Assembly: GCA_949752745.1 (NCBI GenBank)
Contig: OX457031.1
Location: forward strand, 20,580,199 to 20,644,198
Direction: 5' to 3'
Length of the DNA: 64,000 bases
From: Protula sp. h YS-2021
Lineage: Eukaryota; Annelida; Polychaeta; Sabellida; Serpulidae
Below, one piece after another: positions 1-10,499 of this stretch. The translations under genes and the position numbers were made by a program. The notes beneath the pieces were generated by a model. That model was not told the origin of the DNA. It saw only the letters and a list, made by a program, of their open reading frames with translations, and searched no databases. Each line of letters starts with the position of its first letter. Within the stretch, counting starts at the first letter, position 1.

Positions 1-2113
1 TGCAGGGATCAATTCTATGTTCCTAAAAACTGATAAATATGATATTTTTTGGATGGGCGATAATAGGGAACATTGGGCGATAATGCAAGAAAGTTGTAAT
101 TTTCGCTTTAAAAGTGCAGGAATCAATTCTATGACCCGAAAGTATGATAAATGTGATATTTTTCGGGTGGGCGATAATAGGGAATATTGGGCGATAATGT
201 AAGAAAATTGTAATTTTCGCTTTAAACGTGCAGGAATCAATTCTGTGACCCTAAAATATGATAAATATGATATTTTTTCGGATGGTCGATAATAGGGAAC
301 ATTGGGCGATAGTGCAAGAAAGTTGTAATTTTCGCTTTAAAAGTGCAGAAAACAATTCTATGACTACAAAATATGATAAATGTGATATTTTTCGGGTGGG
401 CGATAATAGGGAACGTTGGGCGATAATGTAAGAAAGTTGTAATTTTCGCTTTAAAAGTGCAATAATCAATTCTATGACCCGAAAATATGATAAATATGAT
501 ATTTTTCGTGTCGGCGATAATAGGGAACATTGGGCGATAATGCAAGAAAGTTGTAATTTTCGCTTTAAAAGTGCAGGAATCAATTCTATGACCCGAAAAT
601 ATGATAAATGTGATAGTTTTCGGTTGGCGATAATAGGGAATATTGGGCGATAATGCAAGAAAGTTGTAATTTTCGCTTTAAAAGTGCAGGGATCAATTCT
701 ATGTCCCGAAAATATGATAAATATGATATTTTTTGGATGGGCGATAATAGGGAACATTGCGCGATAATGCAAGAAAGTTGTAATTTTTGCTTAAAAAGTG
801 CAGGAATCAATTCTATGACCCGAAAATATGATAAACGTCATATTTTTCGGGTGGGCGATAATAGGGAACTTTGGGCGATAATGCAAGAAAGTTGTAATTT
901 TCGCTTTAAAAGTGCAAGGATCAATTCTATGACCCGAAAATATGATAAATGTGATATTTTTCGGGTAGGCGATAATAGGGAATATTGGGCGATAATGTAA
1001 GAAAGTTGTAATTTTCGCTTTAAAAGTGCAGGAATCAATTCTATGACCCGAAAATATGATAAATGTGATATTTTTCGGGTGGGCGTTAATAGGGAACATT
1101 GGGCGATAATGTAAGAAAGTTGTAATTTTCGCTTTAAAAGTACAGGAATCAATTCTGTGACCCGAAAATATGATAAATATGATATTTTTCGGATGGGCGA
1201 TAATAGGGAATATTGGTCGATACTGCAAGAAAGTTGTAATTTTCGCTTCAAATGTGCAGGAAACAATTCTAGGACCCGAAAATATGATAAATATAATATT
1301 TTTCGGGTGGGCGATATTAAGGAACATTTTGCGAAAATGTAAGAAAGTTGTAATTTTCGCTTTAAAAGTGCAGGAATCAATTGTATGACCCGAAAATATG
1401 ATAAATATGATATTTTTCGTGTGGGCGATAATAGGGGCATTGGGCGATAATGCAAGAAAGTTGTAATTTTCGCTTTAAAAGTGCAGGGATCAATTCTATG
1501 ACCCGAAAATATGATAAATGTGATATTTTTCGGGTATTCGATAATAGGGAATATTGGGCGATAATGTAAGAAAATTGTAATTTTCGCTTTAAAAGTACAG
1601 GAATCAATTCTATGTCCCGAAAATATGATAAATATAATATTTTTCGGGTGGGCGATAGTAGTAACATTGGGCGACAATGCAAGATAGTTGTAATTTTCGC
1701 TTTAAAAGTGCAGGAATAAATTCTATGACCCGAAAATATGATAAATATGATATTTTTCGTGTGGGCGATAATAGGTAACATTGGGCAATAATGCAATAAA
1801 GTTGTAATTTTCGCTTTAAAAGTGCAGAGATCAATTCTGTGACCCGAAAATATGATAAATGTGATATATTTCGGGTGGGCGATATCAGGGAATATTGGGC
1901 GAAAAAGCAAGAAAGTTGTAATTTCGCTTTAAAAGTGCAGGAAACAATTCTAGGACCCGAAAATATGATAAATATAATATTTTTTCGGGTGGGCGATAAT
2001 AGGGAACATTGGGCGATAATGTAAGAAAGTTGTAATTTTCGCTTTAAAAGTGCAGGAAGCAATTATATGACCCGACAATATGATAAATGTGATATTTTTC
2101 GGGTGGTCGATAG
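1..2113. repeat. 114-bp satellite array, about 18.5 monomers, open at left edge
   Basis: Head-to-tail monomers each contain a CAATTCTATGACCCG-like block, a GATATTTTTCGGGTGGGCG-like block and a TTGTAATTTTCGCTTTAAAA-like block. A fixed reference base in each monomer falls at 3, 117, 231, 346, 460, 574, 687, 801, 915, 1029, 1143, 1257, 1371, 1484, 1598, 1711, 1825, 1938 and 2053, a mean period of 113.9 bp. The last unit breaks off near 2113. Because 114 is a multiple of three, long open frames (up to 279 codons on the minus strand) run through the array. I treat these as by-products of the repeat, not genes. The array lies upstream of a KMT2 exon that starts in mid-domain, so it is probably intronic. 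Confidence 0.97.
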
Positions 2114-2519
2114 CCTCTTTTTCATTTTTCCCACGCAAATTAAAATTAATTAGGGTCCACATATTTTTGACGAACCCCCCGCTTTGAAGTTTACCAGGGC
2201 ATTTGAAGTACGCCTGTCAGGGTAGACTATCCACGGTCTGGATATACCTCACCCGATCATTTATCGATTTTTAATTAAACGCTGGCCTAGTACCACCCTG
2301 GATAGGAATCCACGTTTAAGTAATCGTATGCAACGAAAGGCTCGAGATAAGTGCATATAAGAAAGGACGTTATTTAAATTTTGGAGTTCTACTCTTCTTT
2401 GATATCAAATTAAATTGGAGAAAAATTCCTGTTTTTACATATATATTTTTATTTGACAAATATCGTACCGTGTTCTGGATAGGATGTTTCAAAACTGTAT
2501 GCACATTTTTATACTCAAC
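2114..2519. other. Unique spacer between two tandem arrays
   Basis: No gene, repeat or splice-flanked exon is visible. In particular nothing here resembles the FYRN or early FYRC sequence expected upstream of the KMT2 exon at 3893. Confidence 0.6.
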
Positions 2520-3405
2520 ACAACACAAGTAAATAAACATGCGCATTGATCCGAAACAAGAACCGCACATCAACGCAAGGTAAATAAACATGCGCACTGA
2601 TCCGAAATGCAAACCGCACATCAACGCAAGTTAAATAAACATGCGCACTGGTCCGAAAAAAGAACCGCACGTCAACACAATGTAAATAAACATGCGCACT
2701 GATCCGAAATAAGAACCGCACATCAACACAAGTAAATAAACATGCACACTGATCCGAAATGCCAACCGCACATCAACGCAAGTTAAATAAACATGCGCAC
2801 TGGTCCGAAATTCGAACCGCGCATCAACGCCACTTAAATAAACGTGTGGAGTGGTTCGAAATGTGAACCACGCGCCAACGCAAGTTAAACAAACATTTTT
2901 ACTGGTCCAGAATAAGAACCGCGCATCAATGCAAGTTCAATAAACGATATTCGAACCGCGCGTCAACGCAAGTTAAATAAATATGCGCAATGGCCCGAAA
3001 TTCGAACTGCTCATGAACGCAAGTTGAATAAACAACATGCGCACTGGTCCAAAATGCAAACCGCGCACCAACGCAAGTTAAATAAACATATACACACGTC
3101 CAAAATAAGCACCGTGCAAGTTAAATAAACATGCAAACTCTTCCGAAATGCGAAGCGCGCATCAAGACAACCTAAGGAAACTTGTGCACTTGTCCAAAAT
3201 AAGAACGAAAGTAATATAAACATGCGCATTGGTCTGGAATAAGAACCGCGCATTAATCTTTATTAAGTTAAATAAACATGTGCACTGTTCCAAAATGAGA
3301 GCCGCGCATCAACGCAAATTAAATAAACATGCGCACTTGTCTGAATTAGAACCGCGCATTGAGGCAAGTTACATAAATATGCGCACTGGTCCGAAATGCG
3401 AGCGT
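2520..3405. repeat. 51-bp minisatellite array, about 17 copies
   Basis: Units carry a TTAAATAAACATGCGCACTG-like block followed by a GTCCGAAAT..GAACCGCGCATCAACGCAAG-type tail. The AAATAAAC block recurs at 2531, 2582, 2633, 2684, 2734, 2785, 2836 and 2887, a period of 50-51 bp. After about 2940 the units are more diverged and some are shortened. The period is 17 codons, so minus-strand frames give a 17-residue peptide repeat (core SAHVYLTCVDVRF). This is a consequence of the period, not evidence of a gene. Confidence 0.95.
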
Positions 3406-3892
3406 TGTTTGAAGGTATCTATGGCAAACTATCCAGTCTACCAGATATACAAAAAATCTGTTCCCCATTTTTCTGGGAAAGAAATCTTTGTATGCATTTA
3501 TCGGTCTATGTTCTGGTCCGGTGCTAAATTAATTATTGAGCTAGCTCTTTGCCGTCTCTTCTTTTGAAGCTTGATATTTCAGGGAAATTCCTTCGCTCAT
3601 GCACGCTGGAATGGGTCTTATTGCGTTTCGTAAGCTGGGACTTTGTCCTTGGACAAACTTGTTTTTTTCAAAAATTGTTTTGGATGAAAATTTCAAAATC
3701 CCTTTGCTTTTAAACTGGTTCCTTTTAATAGCATCAAAGAGGAAAAGAACAAACTTTTGAAAAGTTTCTGTGATGTATGAAAACTGGGTGAAATAAATTT
3801 TTAATCAGCAAGATTTTTTAACAACTACTTTCAGTTTGGAAGTATTTGTTAGCGAGCTTCCAGAGAAGTGTCACGCCTGTTTGTGCTTTCAG
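3406..3892. other. Intron sequence before the first visible KMT2 exon
   Basis: No coding similarity was seen. The stretch ends in a pyrimidine-rich acceptor (GTTTGTGCTTTCAG) at 3892. Confidence 0.6.
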
Positions 3893-4024
3893 GCGTATGG
3901 CTGAAAGTGCTGGTCACTTTGGACAGGATGCGTCGCGACAACGACATGGTCAAGATGTTCCCGTCGTACCTCTGTGGCGAGGTCCTGTTCGGTCTCGCCG
4001 AACCGTCGGTGCTTCGAGTTATAG
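3893..4024 (+). CDS. KMT2C/D: KMT2C/D exon: C-terminal half of FYRC
   Basis: The reading frame starts with two bases of a split codon and gives [20 protein letters not shown], then [19 protein letters not shown]. This corresponds to the FYRC end of KMT2C/D. The acceptor is TTTCAG at 3892. The donor is GTACGC after ATAG at 4024, leaving one base that completes a Glu codon in the next exon. Confidence 0.94.
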
Positions 4025-6240
4025 GTACGCCATGTTAGGAGGGGTTTTAAAAAATAGATATATACTTTTCGTTTGGAGTGATGGAGGATGTGTCTGTCTC
4101 CGATAAACCTCCAGTTGTTACTGAATTGTTTTTGTTGGCTCAATTAATGCAATGGCTAAGTTGTTAAAATACAGTTATCTGCGACTGTGACGTGCAGCGT
4201 ACTAGATCTATGACGTAGTTATATTTGTCTTAACGACAGGAGTATTTAATTGATTATTTAATTGACCGTTTTGTTTATTTGCAGAGTCTTTGCCAGGCGT
4301 AGAGCTCATGAGTAACTATCACTTCAAGTTTGGCCGTTCTTCCCTCTACAAGATGCCGGTCACCATTAATCCAACGGGCTGCGCCCGATCGGAACCGCGA
4401 CTCAGGACTTATTTCAGAAAGTAAGTTCAAAAGTAGTATACGGAGAAATAGAAATGAAGGGCGCGTCCTCGAGGGTCGTAACAAATATGTTATGATGAAA
4501 GGAAGGGAGAGGATTTACGCACAAATAAAAAAAGTAAGGAAATAAGACAAGTTACGTCAGTAAATATTTGCAACGTATGTCAGTAAAGTGTAGTATGTGA
4601 GCGCTGTGTGACGTGAGCGCTGTGTGAGGTGAATGCTCTGTGATGTGAGCGCTCTGTGAGGTGAATGCTCTGTGACGTTTGCGCTGTGTGAGGTGAATGC
4701 TCTGTGACGTGTCCGTGGCGTACTGTTTGCAGGCCGCACACGCTGCACACAGCGGGCCACACGCGCACACTGCCTCAGACCGTGGCCGTGCAGTACGACT
4801 ACAACATCCCGTACTCCAAGCAGTTCGTCCACTCCAAGTCGCAGCAGTACCGGCGCCTCAAGACCGAGTGGCGCAACAACGTCTACCTGCGCAGGTCCAA
4901 CGTCCAGGTAAAACATGTGCCCTCTTCTCTCGCAATCAGTAAAACATTGATGTGTAGCTTTTTCCATCTCTGTCTGGTCAAATGTAATGCGTTGATTTAT
5001 ATGGGAGGGGGTTGACTGGTATTGATGATAAGTAATGACCCAACTATTCCTATCGAAATGTTACGAAAGGTGCAAACTCGCTGAATCTTAGGAAAGGCAA
5101 TGCGTTTAATTGTGTTACTTTCTTTGCTTCCGACAGGGCTTGGGTCTGTTTGCGGCTCGGGATTTAGAAAAGCACACTATGGTAATCGAATACATCGGCG
5201 AGCTCATTCGAAACGAGCTGGCGGAGAAACGGGAGAAAGTTTACGAACAGCAGCACAGAGGCATATATATGTTTCGAATTGACGACAACACTGGTGAGAT
5301 ATTGGTTAAATCTGCTTACATTAAAATCTAAATGGTTGTGTATGAAATGGGTTAAGCCAGTACTGGAAACTACATAAAACTTACGCAAAAACACACTTCT
5401 CAGTTCATATGTTGAATAAATGTCACACCATCGTCTGTATGAAAAGTTTATGTGTAAATGTGTTATGTTTTGGTCAACCTTGCAGGGACAAATTTAGTCC
5501 AGCGAAGGGGGGGGGGGGGCAAGGCAATGCCATATAAAACGTAAAACGTTATAGATTTCCAGTACGACAAAGTAAAATATCACCTAATTTAATAAAGTTT
5601 TATCATAACGTCCGTGGCATTTGTTTGGTTGTTCACTCAAAACGCCTGTGGCTTGTGATTGTTTGTTCACTCAAAACGCCCGTGGCTTGTGATTGGTTGA
5701 ATTTAATCAAAAACGTGTGTGGCTTGTGATTGGTTGTTCAGTGGTCGATGCCACGATGGCGGGCGGCCCGGCACGCTACATCAACCACAGCTGCTTCCCG
5801 AACTGCGTGGCGGAGAACGTGCAATTTGAGCGCGACAGCAAGATCATCATCATCACGAAGCGCAAGATCAACAGAGGAGAGGAGGTGAGTGAAACCGTGG
5901 ATTAAAAGAAAAAGAAAAAAAAGGTTGTTTCTTTTAAAATTCTGTAGTTTGTTTCGTTGTTTTTTGCTGAAAGTTATTGCTTGATAGTGGACATGTTTTC
6001 AGTATTAAGTTTTAAAAAAAAAAGTTTGTAATGGTAAAGGCAGGTTACTGTAGCGCCATTTGGACACGTTTCAGGTTGTGAACCGTTTGCCTTGTTTTTG
6101 TGTGCTCACTTTGTGATGCGTCTTGTCTTCTGTTTTTGGCTATTCAGCTCTTCTACGACTACAAATTTGACTTTGAGGATGAGCAGCACAAGATTCCATG
6201 CCTTTGCGGTGCGCCCAACTGCCGCAAGTGGATGAACTGA
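3893..6240 (+). CDS. KMT2C/D: KMT2C/D-type (MLL3/4, trithorax-related) histone H3K4 methyltransferase, C-terminal six exons
   Basis: This is the catalytic end of the COMPASS-like H3K4 mono-methyltransferase that acts at enhancers in the nucleus. Six coding exons join in phase: 3893-4024, 4285-4420, 4733-4907, 5137-5293, 5742-5884 and 6148-6240, all with GT donors and AG acceptors. In order they encode the end of FYRC ([20 protein letters not shown]), the linker with [11 protein letters not shown], the pre-SET-proximal block [23 protein letters not shown] with [23 protein letters not shown] and [16 protein letters not shown], then a post-SET CxCxxxxC (CLCGAPNC) and the family-typical terminus CRKWMN-stop. 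These features separate KMT2C/D from KMT2A/B. Upstream exons lie outside the window. The catalytic NHSC and YDY motifs are intact, so this looks functional. Invertebrates usually have one orthologue of the vertebrate KMT2C/KMT2D pair. Confidence 0.96.
4285..4420 (+). CDS. KMT2C/D: KMT2C/D exon: FYRC end and FYRC-SET linker
   Basis: The exon encodes [20 protein letters not shown] and then [16 protein letters not shown], the conserved KMT2C/D linker. The acceptor is TTGCAG at 4284 and the donor GTAAGT at 4421. It ends with two bases of a Lys codon. Confidence 0.95.
4597..4711. repeat. 16-bp tandem repeat, about 7 copies, in KMT2 intron
   Basis: Units of the form GTGAGCGCTGTGTGAC / GTGAATGCTCTGTGAC run through the 3' part of the intron and stop about 20 bp before the acceptor at 4732. 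Alternation of GAGCG and GAATG unit types suggests a two-unit register in part of the array. Confidence 0.9.
4733..4907 (+). CDS. KMT2C/D: KMT2C/D exon: pre-SET-proximal block ([11 protein letters not shown])
   Basis: The exon encodes [16 protein letters not shown], a variable stretch, then [20 protein letters not shown] and [15 protein letters not shown], closely following KMT2C/D. The acceptor is TTTGCAG at 4732 and the donor GTAAAA at 4908. The exon ends on a complete codon. Confidence 0.96.
5137..5293 (+). CDS. KMT2C/D: KMT2C/D exon: N-terminal half of SET domain
   Basis: The exon encodes [20 protein letters not shown], then [19 protein letters not shown] and [21 protein letters not shown] contains the SET-N glycine-rich cofactor-binding motif. 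The acceptor is CCGACAG at 5136 and the donor GTGAGA at 5294. Confidence 0.97.
5607..5741. repeat. 34-37-bp tandem repeat, four units, running into the splice acceptor
   Basis: Four units of an ACGCCTGTGGCTTGTGATTG-like sequence followed by GTTGTTCACTCAAA or a variant cover the 3' end of the intron. The last unit ends in TTGTTCAG, and that AG is the acceptor of the next KMT2 exon. Earlier units have TTGTTCAC at the same place, so the acceptor appears as a C-to-G difference within the repeat. Confidence 0.85.
5742..5884 (+). CDS. KMT2C/D: KMT2C/D exon: SET core with NHSC motif
   Basis: The exon encodes [20 protein letters not shown], then [20 protein letters not shown] and KINRGEE. RYINHSC is the SET motif that forms the pseudoknot and cofactor site. 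The acceptor AG is at 5740-5741 and the donor GTGAGT at 5885. Confidence 0.97.
6148..6240 (+). CDS. KMT2C/D: KMT2C/D last coding exon: SET end and post-SET
   Basis: The exon encodes [20 protein letters not shown] and then [10 protein letters not shown], ending at a TGA stop at 6238-6240. The cysteines C-L-C-G-A-P-N-C together with the NHSC cysteine make the post-SET zinc site. The acceptor is TATTCAG at 6147. Confidence 0.97.
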   Translation, partial: LFYDYKFDFEDEQHKIPCLCGAPNCRKWMN

Positions 6241-7760
6241 GAGAAGGGTGGGGCCAGGAACGGCGAGGCTAAACACACGCTAGGTGGCGCTGGCACGACA
6301 ACAGCTGACCTAAAAACAAGTTTTAAAAAAATCATGTCAAAGTGCAATGCATTAAATTTGTCGTGTCACGAAGTGTAAAATATGACAAAGAACTCGGCAA
6401 AAAAAAAAAAAAAGATTTTCTTGCGAAGAAAAACAACCTATTTCTGAACTGTTGTACGAAACTGTCGTCAGCAAGTGTCGATATATTTGAGACCACGTTT
6501 TGCATTTGGGACATTGGCAATGTGAATTTTTGTGAAAACGTTGGATATTCTGCTGCGGAGAAATGCTGAAAAAAAACATTGTGTTGAGTACTTCACTGTG
6601 TACTGACGCTGAGTACACGATACTTGAGTATTATGGTGACATGATTATGTAAGTTGAGTGTTTTGGCAAAGTAGTATTTTAAGATTAGATAAGAAATTGT
6701 AATGGGATAAGATAAAAGTGCTATACCTAGTCACGGTTAAGAATCAGTAAACCTTTTGAGATAAAAACTGGTTGATTTTGCAAAAACACTTGAAATTAAA
6801 TGTGAGGTAGTGACAATAGCAAGTATATTAACAAAAATAGAGGTAGTTGTGTTAATATACTCGAGGTCTTTTTTTTTTTCTTTTGTGAAACAACGCCACA
6901 CTGCTTTTGACATGCACTATTCAGATAGAATATAATGAAACACTTAACATCGAACAGAACTGTACAAAATTTCCTTTGAAATCGAAATTGCACATAAGTA
7001 TATTTTTTCAATTGCACTGTAATATCGACGAGTCCGCTTTAATGTACAGATATGTCACGTGACGTTTCTGGGTAATGGAGCTGGATCCTTACTTGATTCA
7101 ATTTCGTTTAAGAATATATGCTGTTTTTTCTCAAGGTGTACATACTGTCTTGTATACCAACAATCTTGGTATTTGGCTGTGGAAACTCTTAGAACTTGAT
7201 ATTTATTAATGTTATGTACCCAGCATGGCTACTTGCATTCTGAGTGTTGACAATTCTTGCAGTAAAGTGCTTAGCTGCGGCCCTTTCAATTGTCGACAAC
7301 ATGCTAATACAAGCCCCCCCTCCCCCAACCTCCCTTCCACCCCAATCCCCCCCCCCCCCACCCTTGCATTAAGGCGCATGACGGGCTGGTAGATCATGTG
7401 ACCAGTTCCTGATGTAACAGTTTATAGCACATTTAAAAGTAACGTGTAGAAAACCTGTTAGTAGTTATTTAAATTAAACACTCATTCAGCAGCTGTTGCA
7501 TAGCCGTCGTTAGAAAAAGTGAAATTTGTCAAGAAGTACGACTAATTTTCTATTTTCCACGAGTTTTTGTTAGGAAAAAAAGAAGGGGTTGGACGTTTTG
7601 GATGGTTTCTTTCAAAGTAACATGAATGTGAAGTGTCATTTTGAAATTTGTTACATTTTGCGTTTACATTTGACGGTGTAGTCAGATGGTGTCTTGGGAA
7701 TTTCATGCTCTGTTGTGGTTTGGTAAACATCTGTAAAAATAAATCTATTTTACAAAGAAA
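6241..7760 (+). other. KMT2C/D: Probable KMT2C/D 3' UTR
   Basis: No coding similarity is seen after the stop codon. The first well-placed AATAAA is at 7738-7743; another is at 9213-9218, so the UTR could reach about 9.2 kb. Short A, T and C homopolymers are present. The extent is inferred from the signals only. Confidence 0.5.
7738..7743 (+). terminator. Candidate polyadenylation signal AATAAA for KMT2C/D
   Basis: AATAAA lies about 1.5 kb after the stop codon in TGTAAAAATAAATC. A distal alternative lies at 9213-9218. Confidence 0.4.
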
Positions 7761-7764
7761 TAGG

Positions 7765-9400
7765 CTACTTCGCGTTGCATAGTTTCAAAATAATTCTTTA
7801 CTAACTGGTATTTATCACAGGGGACGTGTACAGGTTACAACAAGAGGAAAGTATACCATGGGCACGGCGTACATAAAAGAATGAGGAAAGCTCCTTCTGT
7901 CTCAACAACTGCGCATTTTTCGCCCATATCTACCTTCAGCCCTCTCTTCCGTTTAGGACAGAATGTGGAAAGGGGCTTGAAAGGAGATGTGTTTTACTCT
8001 CGCTTAAAAGAACTATTTTTGTGATACACATTCATCTGTTTGTTGCCGAGTCTATTTTGTTGTGCCGATAGCTGTGGTTACTTGTAAATAAGTGCGTATT
8101 ATTATTATTAGTAAATTGAAAATGATGTGAACATTATATCGTGTTTGTGATTATTTATTGCATGCATACAGATTCTCCTGTTTGTTCTCCAATCAAATTG
8201 TAAATATCTATCGGTAAATAAGACAGCATACACTAGCGTGGCAGACTTTTCCTTTGAATTCTTTCTAAAACTTTTTTTTTAATCAAAAGCATGCTTTTCA
8301 AGCAGAATCTTTTTTCTTTGTTAGATTGGTTTAAAAAGGCAAATCGTTTTGATAGAGTAGAATTTTTTAGTTAGGTATCAGGGTAGCGATTTAAAAACTT
8401 TCAAAGGTTTACACTGCCAAAAATTATGTTTTTGTTTGTTTTTGTTTTTTTTTTTTCAATTCTAAATATTCAGGCCGCGTCTCTTGCTGCAGTTCTTACG
8501 TATTCCTCTGACATGTATCAACACTGCGAAACTCTGAATGACAACAGTTATGTTTCGACTGCTTGGTCCTTCTGTTTCGCGACGTCTAATAGCACTGTAA
8601 GTGGGCTTAGACTGTGAAAAAAACTAGGTCGTAGACAAGTAGATGCTTTAATATTTGCCAGTCTTATATCGAGTAAATTTGCGTTTCGCTCTTTAACCTA
8701 GAAACTAACCAGAAATGAAAGTTTCCGCGTCGAGAACATTTTACATGTGTCCATTTACCGATTAGGTTTTAGCAATCCATTGTACCGATTTTGAGATGAA
8801 TAAGGCTGTTGGTTATTTCGTCTTAAGCAATTCGAGAAAAACTTTATATATAATGGTAAATGCTTTTCTTTCTTCTTGCGGTTGTTTCTGTTTGGGGTTA
8901 CTAAGCAACACAGGTCTGTTGTCTGACCATGTCACTGCAATTCATTTTTGGACTTTTGATGCTAAAATTAATTTAGCCTTATTTTTATCTCGTTAAAGAT
9001 TTGTATTCTTTTTCTGTTTGGAGTTTGTTGCTGTGTATTCAGTACAGTGTTTAAATTTGGAAAGAGGTATAATGTTTATTATTGCCGAGCTGTGCTAATT
9101 TTTGTTTTTACTTGTGAACATAAAACTGTATGATTTCAGTGAAAACTTTGCGGTTTAACCCCTTGTCGTTATTATAATACATGTTAATTGTTTTCTTACC
9201 ACGAAACATTAAAATAAATTTATATATTGTGTAAGAGTTTTGTTTGATTTATATACCCCTCCCCCCTCCATCCCAAGCGTCTGCCATTATTTCGTTTAGT
9301 ATAAAGTTCACAATACGTTTTGGGACAATTGGTCTGACCTTCGAATTTGGATTATTTATTCCCCATAGGTAGAACCTGTCGGGAATATATGCGATCGACT
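7765..9400. other. No gene recognised
   Basis: AT-rich sequence with short open frames that resemble nothing known to me. Part may be distal 3' UTR of the KMT2 gene. Confidence 0.5.
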
Positions 9401-9401
9401 G

Positions 9402-9770
9402 TGTCGGTATGTCTGTCGGTCTGTCATCAAGAGCTTGTAAACACGATAACTTAAAAACTGCTCCAAGGATTTTAATGAAACTTGGTATGCAGCTTCTATG
9501 GGAACAAACACAGATCGGTATTGTAAATATGCCAGGATCGTCCACGGAAAATGGACCAGCTGGATTTAGAAAATTTCAGCTCTTGATTGACTATTGTGTG
9601 AGCTTGTTAACACGATAACTTAAAAACCCCTGCAAGGATTTTAATGCAACTTGGTTTGTAGCTTCTATGGGAACAAACACAGATCGGTATTGTAAATGGA
9701 CCAGGTTCGTCAAAAGTAAATGCACCAACTTTACTTGGAAAATTTCAGCTTTTGATTGACTATTGATGGC
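9402..9770. repeat. Interspersed repeat with a 169-bp internal direct duplication
   Basis: It begins with a GTCGGTATGTCTGTCGGTCT stretch. Two copies of a unit then start with GCTTGTAAACACGATAACTT (9433) and GCTTGTTAACACGATAACTT (9602), sharing GATTTTAATG.AACTTGGT and GGGAACAAACACAGATCGGT. The layout resembles the abundant GTCTGTCTG/AACACGATAACT repeats of many invertebrate genomes. It is non-coding as far as I can see. Confidence 0.75.
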
Positions 9771-10426
9771 CGTGTTTAACTGATTCGGGCCTGTGGGGAA
9801 TATGTGGGCTATGCACACTGCTCTAGTTTTCACATGCTCTTGTATTCCCTAAGGAAACCATTTGTCCGGCGCTTTGTCAATTCAGATCTGTGCAAGCCGG
9901 CACAAACGGAGTACTTCGGAGCCATTTCAAAGAAATACAATGCAGTAGTGAAGAAGACTTTAGAGTTGTGTCTTTTCAAACCAGTGCTAGGCCGAATAAA
10001 AGAAGAGCCACTTTGGAGCTCTGGGCGCAAACAAATTATAAGAAAAGATATAGATTTATACCAATTTTGATTATTTTGACTTCAGTCCTAAAAAAAATCG
10101 TGTTTCTTTATCAACACGTCTGATCTGTGACCAACCACAGCTTTGTTGAGATGCATTCTTTTAAGCTCCTCGTATATGTTTTTGAGTGATCATAAGCAGA
10201 CAAAAGAAAACTATTTATGTCGACACAGAAAACAAAACATAAGAATCAAGTGTGCATAAAACGGTGCGTAGCATTCGTAAAACTAAAATTCGAAGTTTTG
10301 GTCATTTTACATCCTTTGGTTGGTTGAAACAAAGTTGTTGCTTTCGCAGGCTTTATTCTAGTTCTTTTTTTTTTTTTTTTGTCAGGAATACAGGAGAAAT
10401 TCATCACACCATGGAATCTGCCGAAG

Positions 10427-10428
<2 letters not shown>

Positions 10429-10495
<67 letters not shown>
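10429..10495. repeat. (TA)n microsatellite
   Basis: About 33 TA dinucleotides with one AAATA interruption. Confidence 0.98.
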
Positions 10496-10498
<3 letters not shown>

Positions 10499-10499
10499 T

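Noticed and set aside
838..1677. 279-codon minus-strand open frame and other long frames in 1-2113
   Set aside because: They arise because the 114-bp satellite period is a multiple of three; no start context or domain is present.
1..3405. CRISPR-like arrays
   Set aside because: The arrays have no repeat/spacer alternation; monomers are contiguous, and the genome is eukaryotic.
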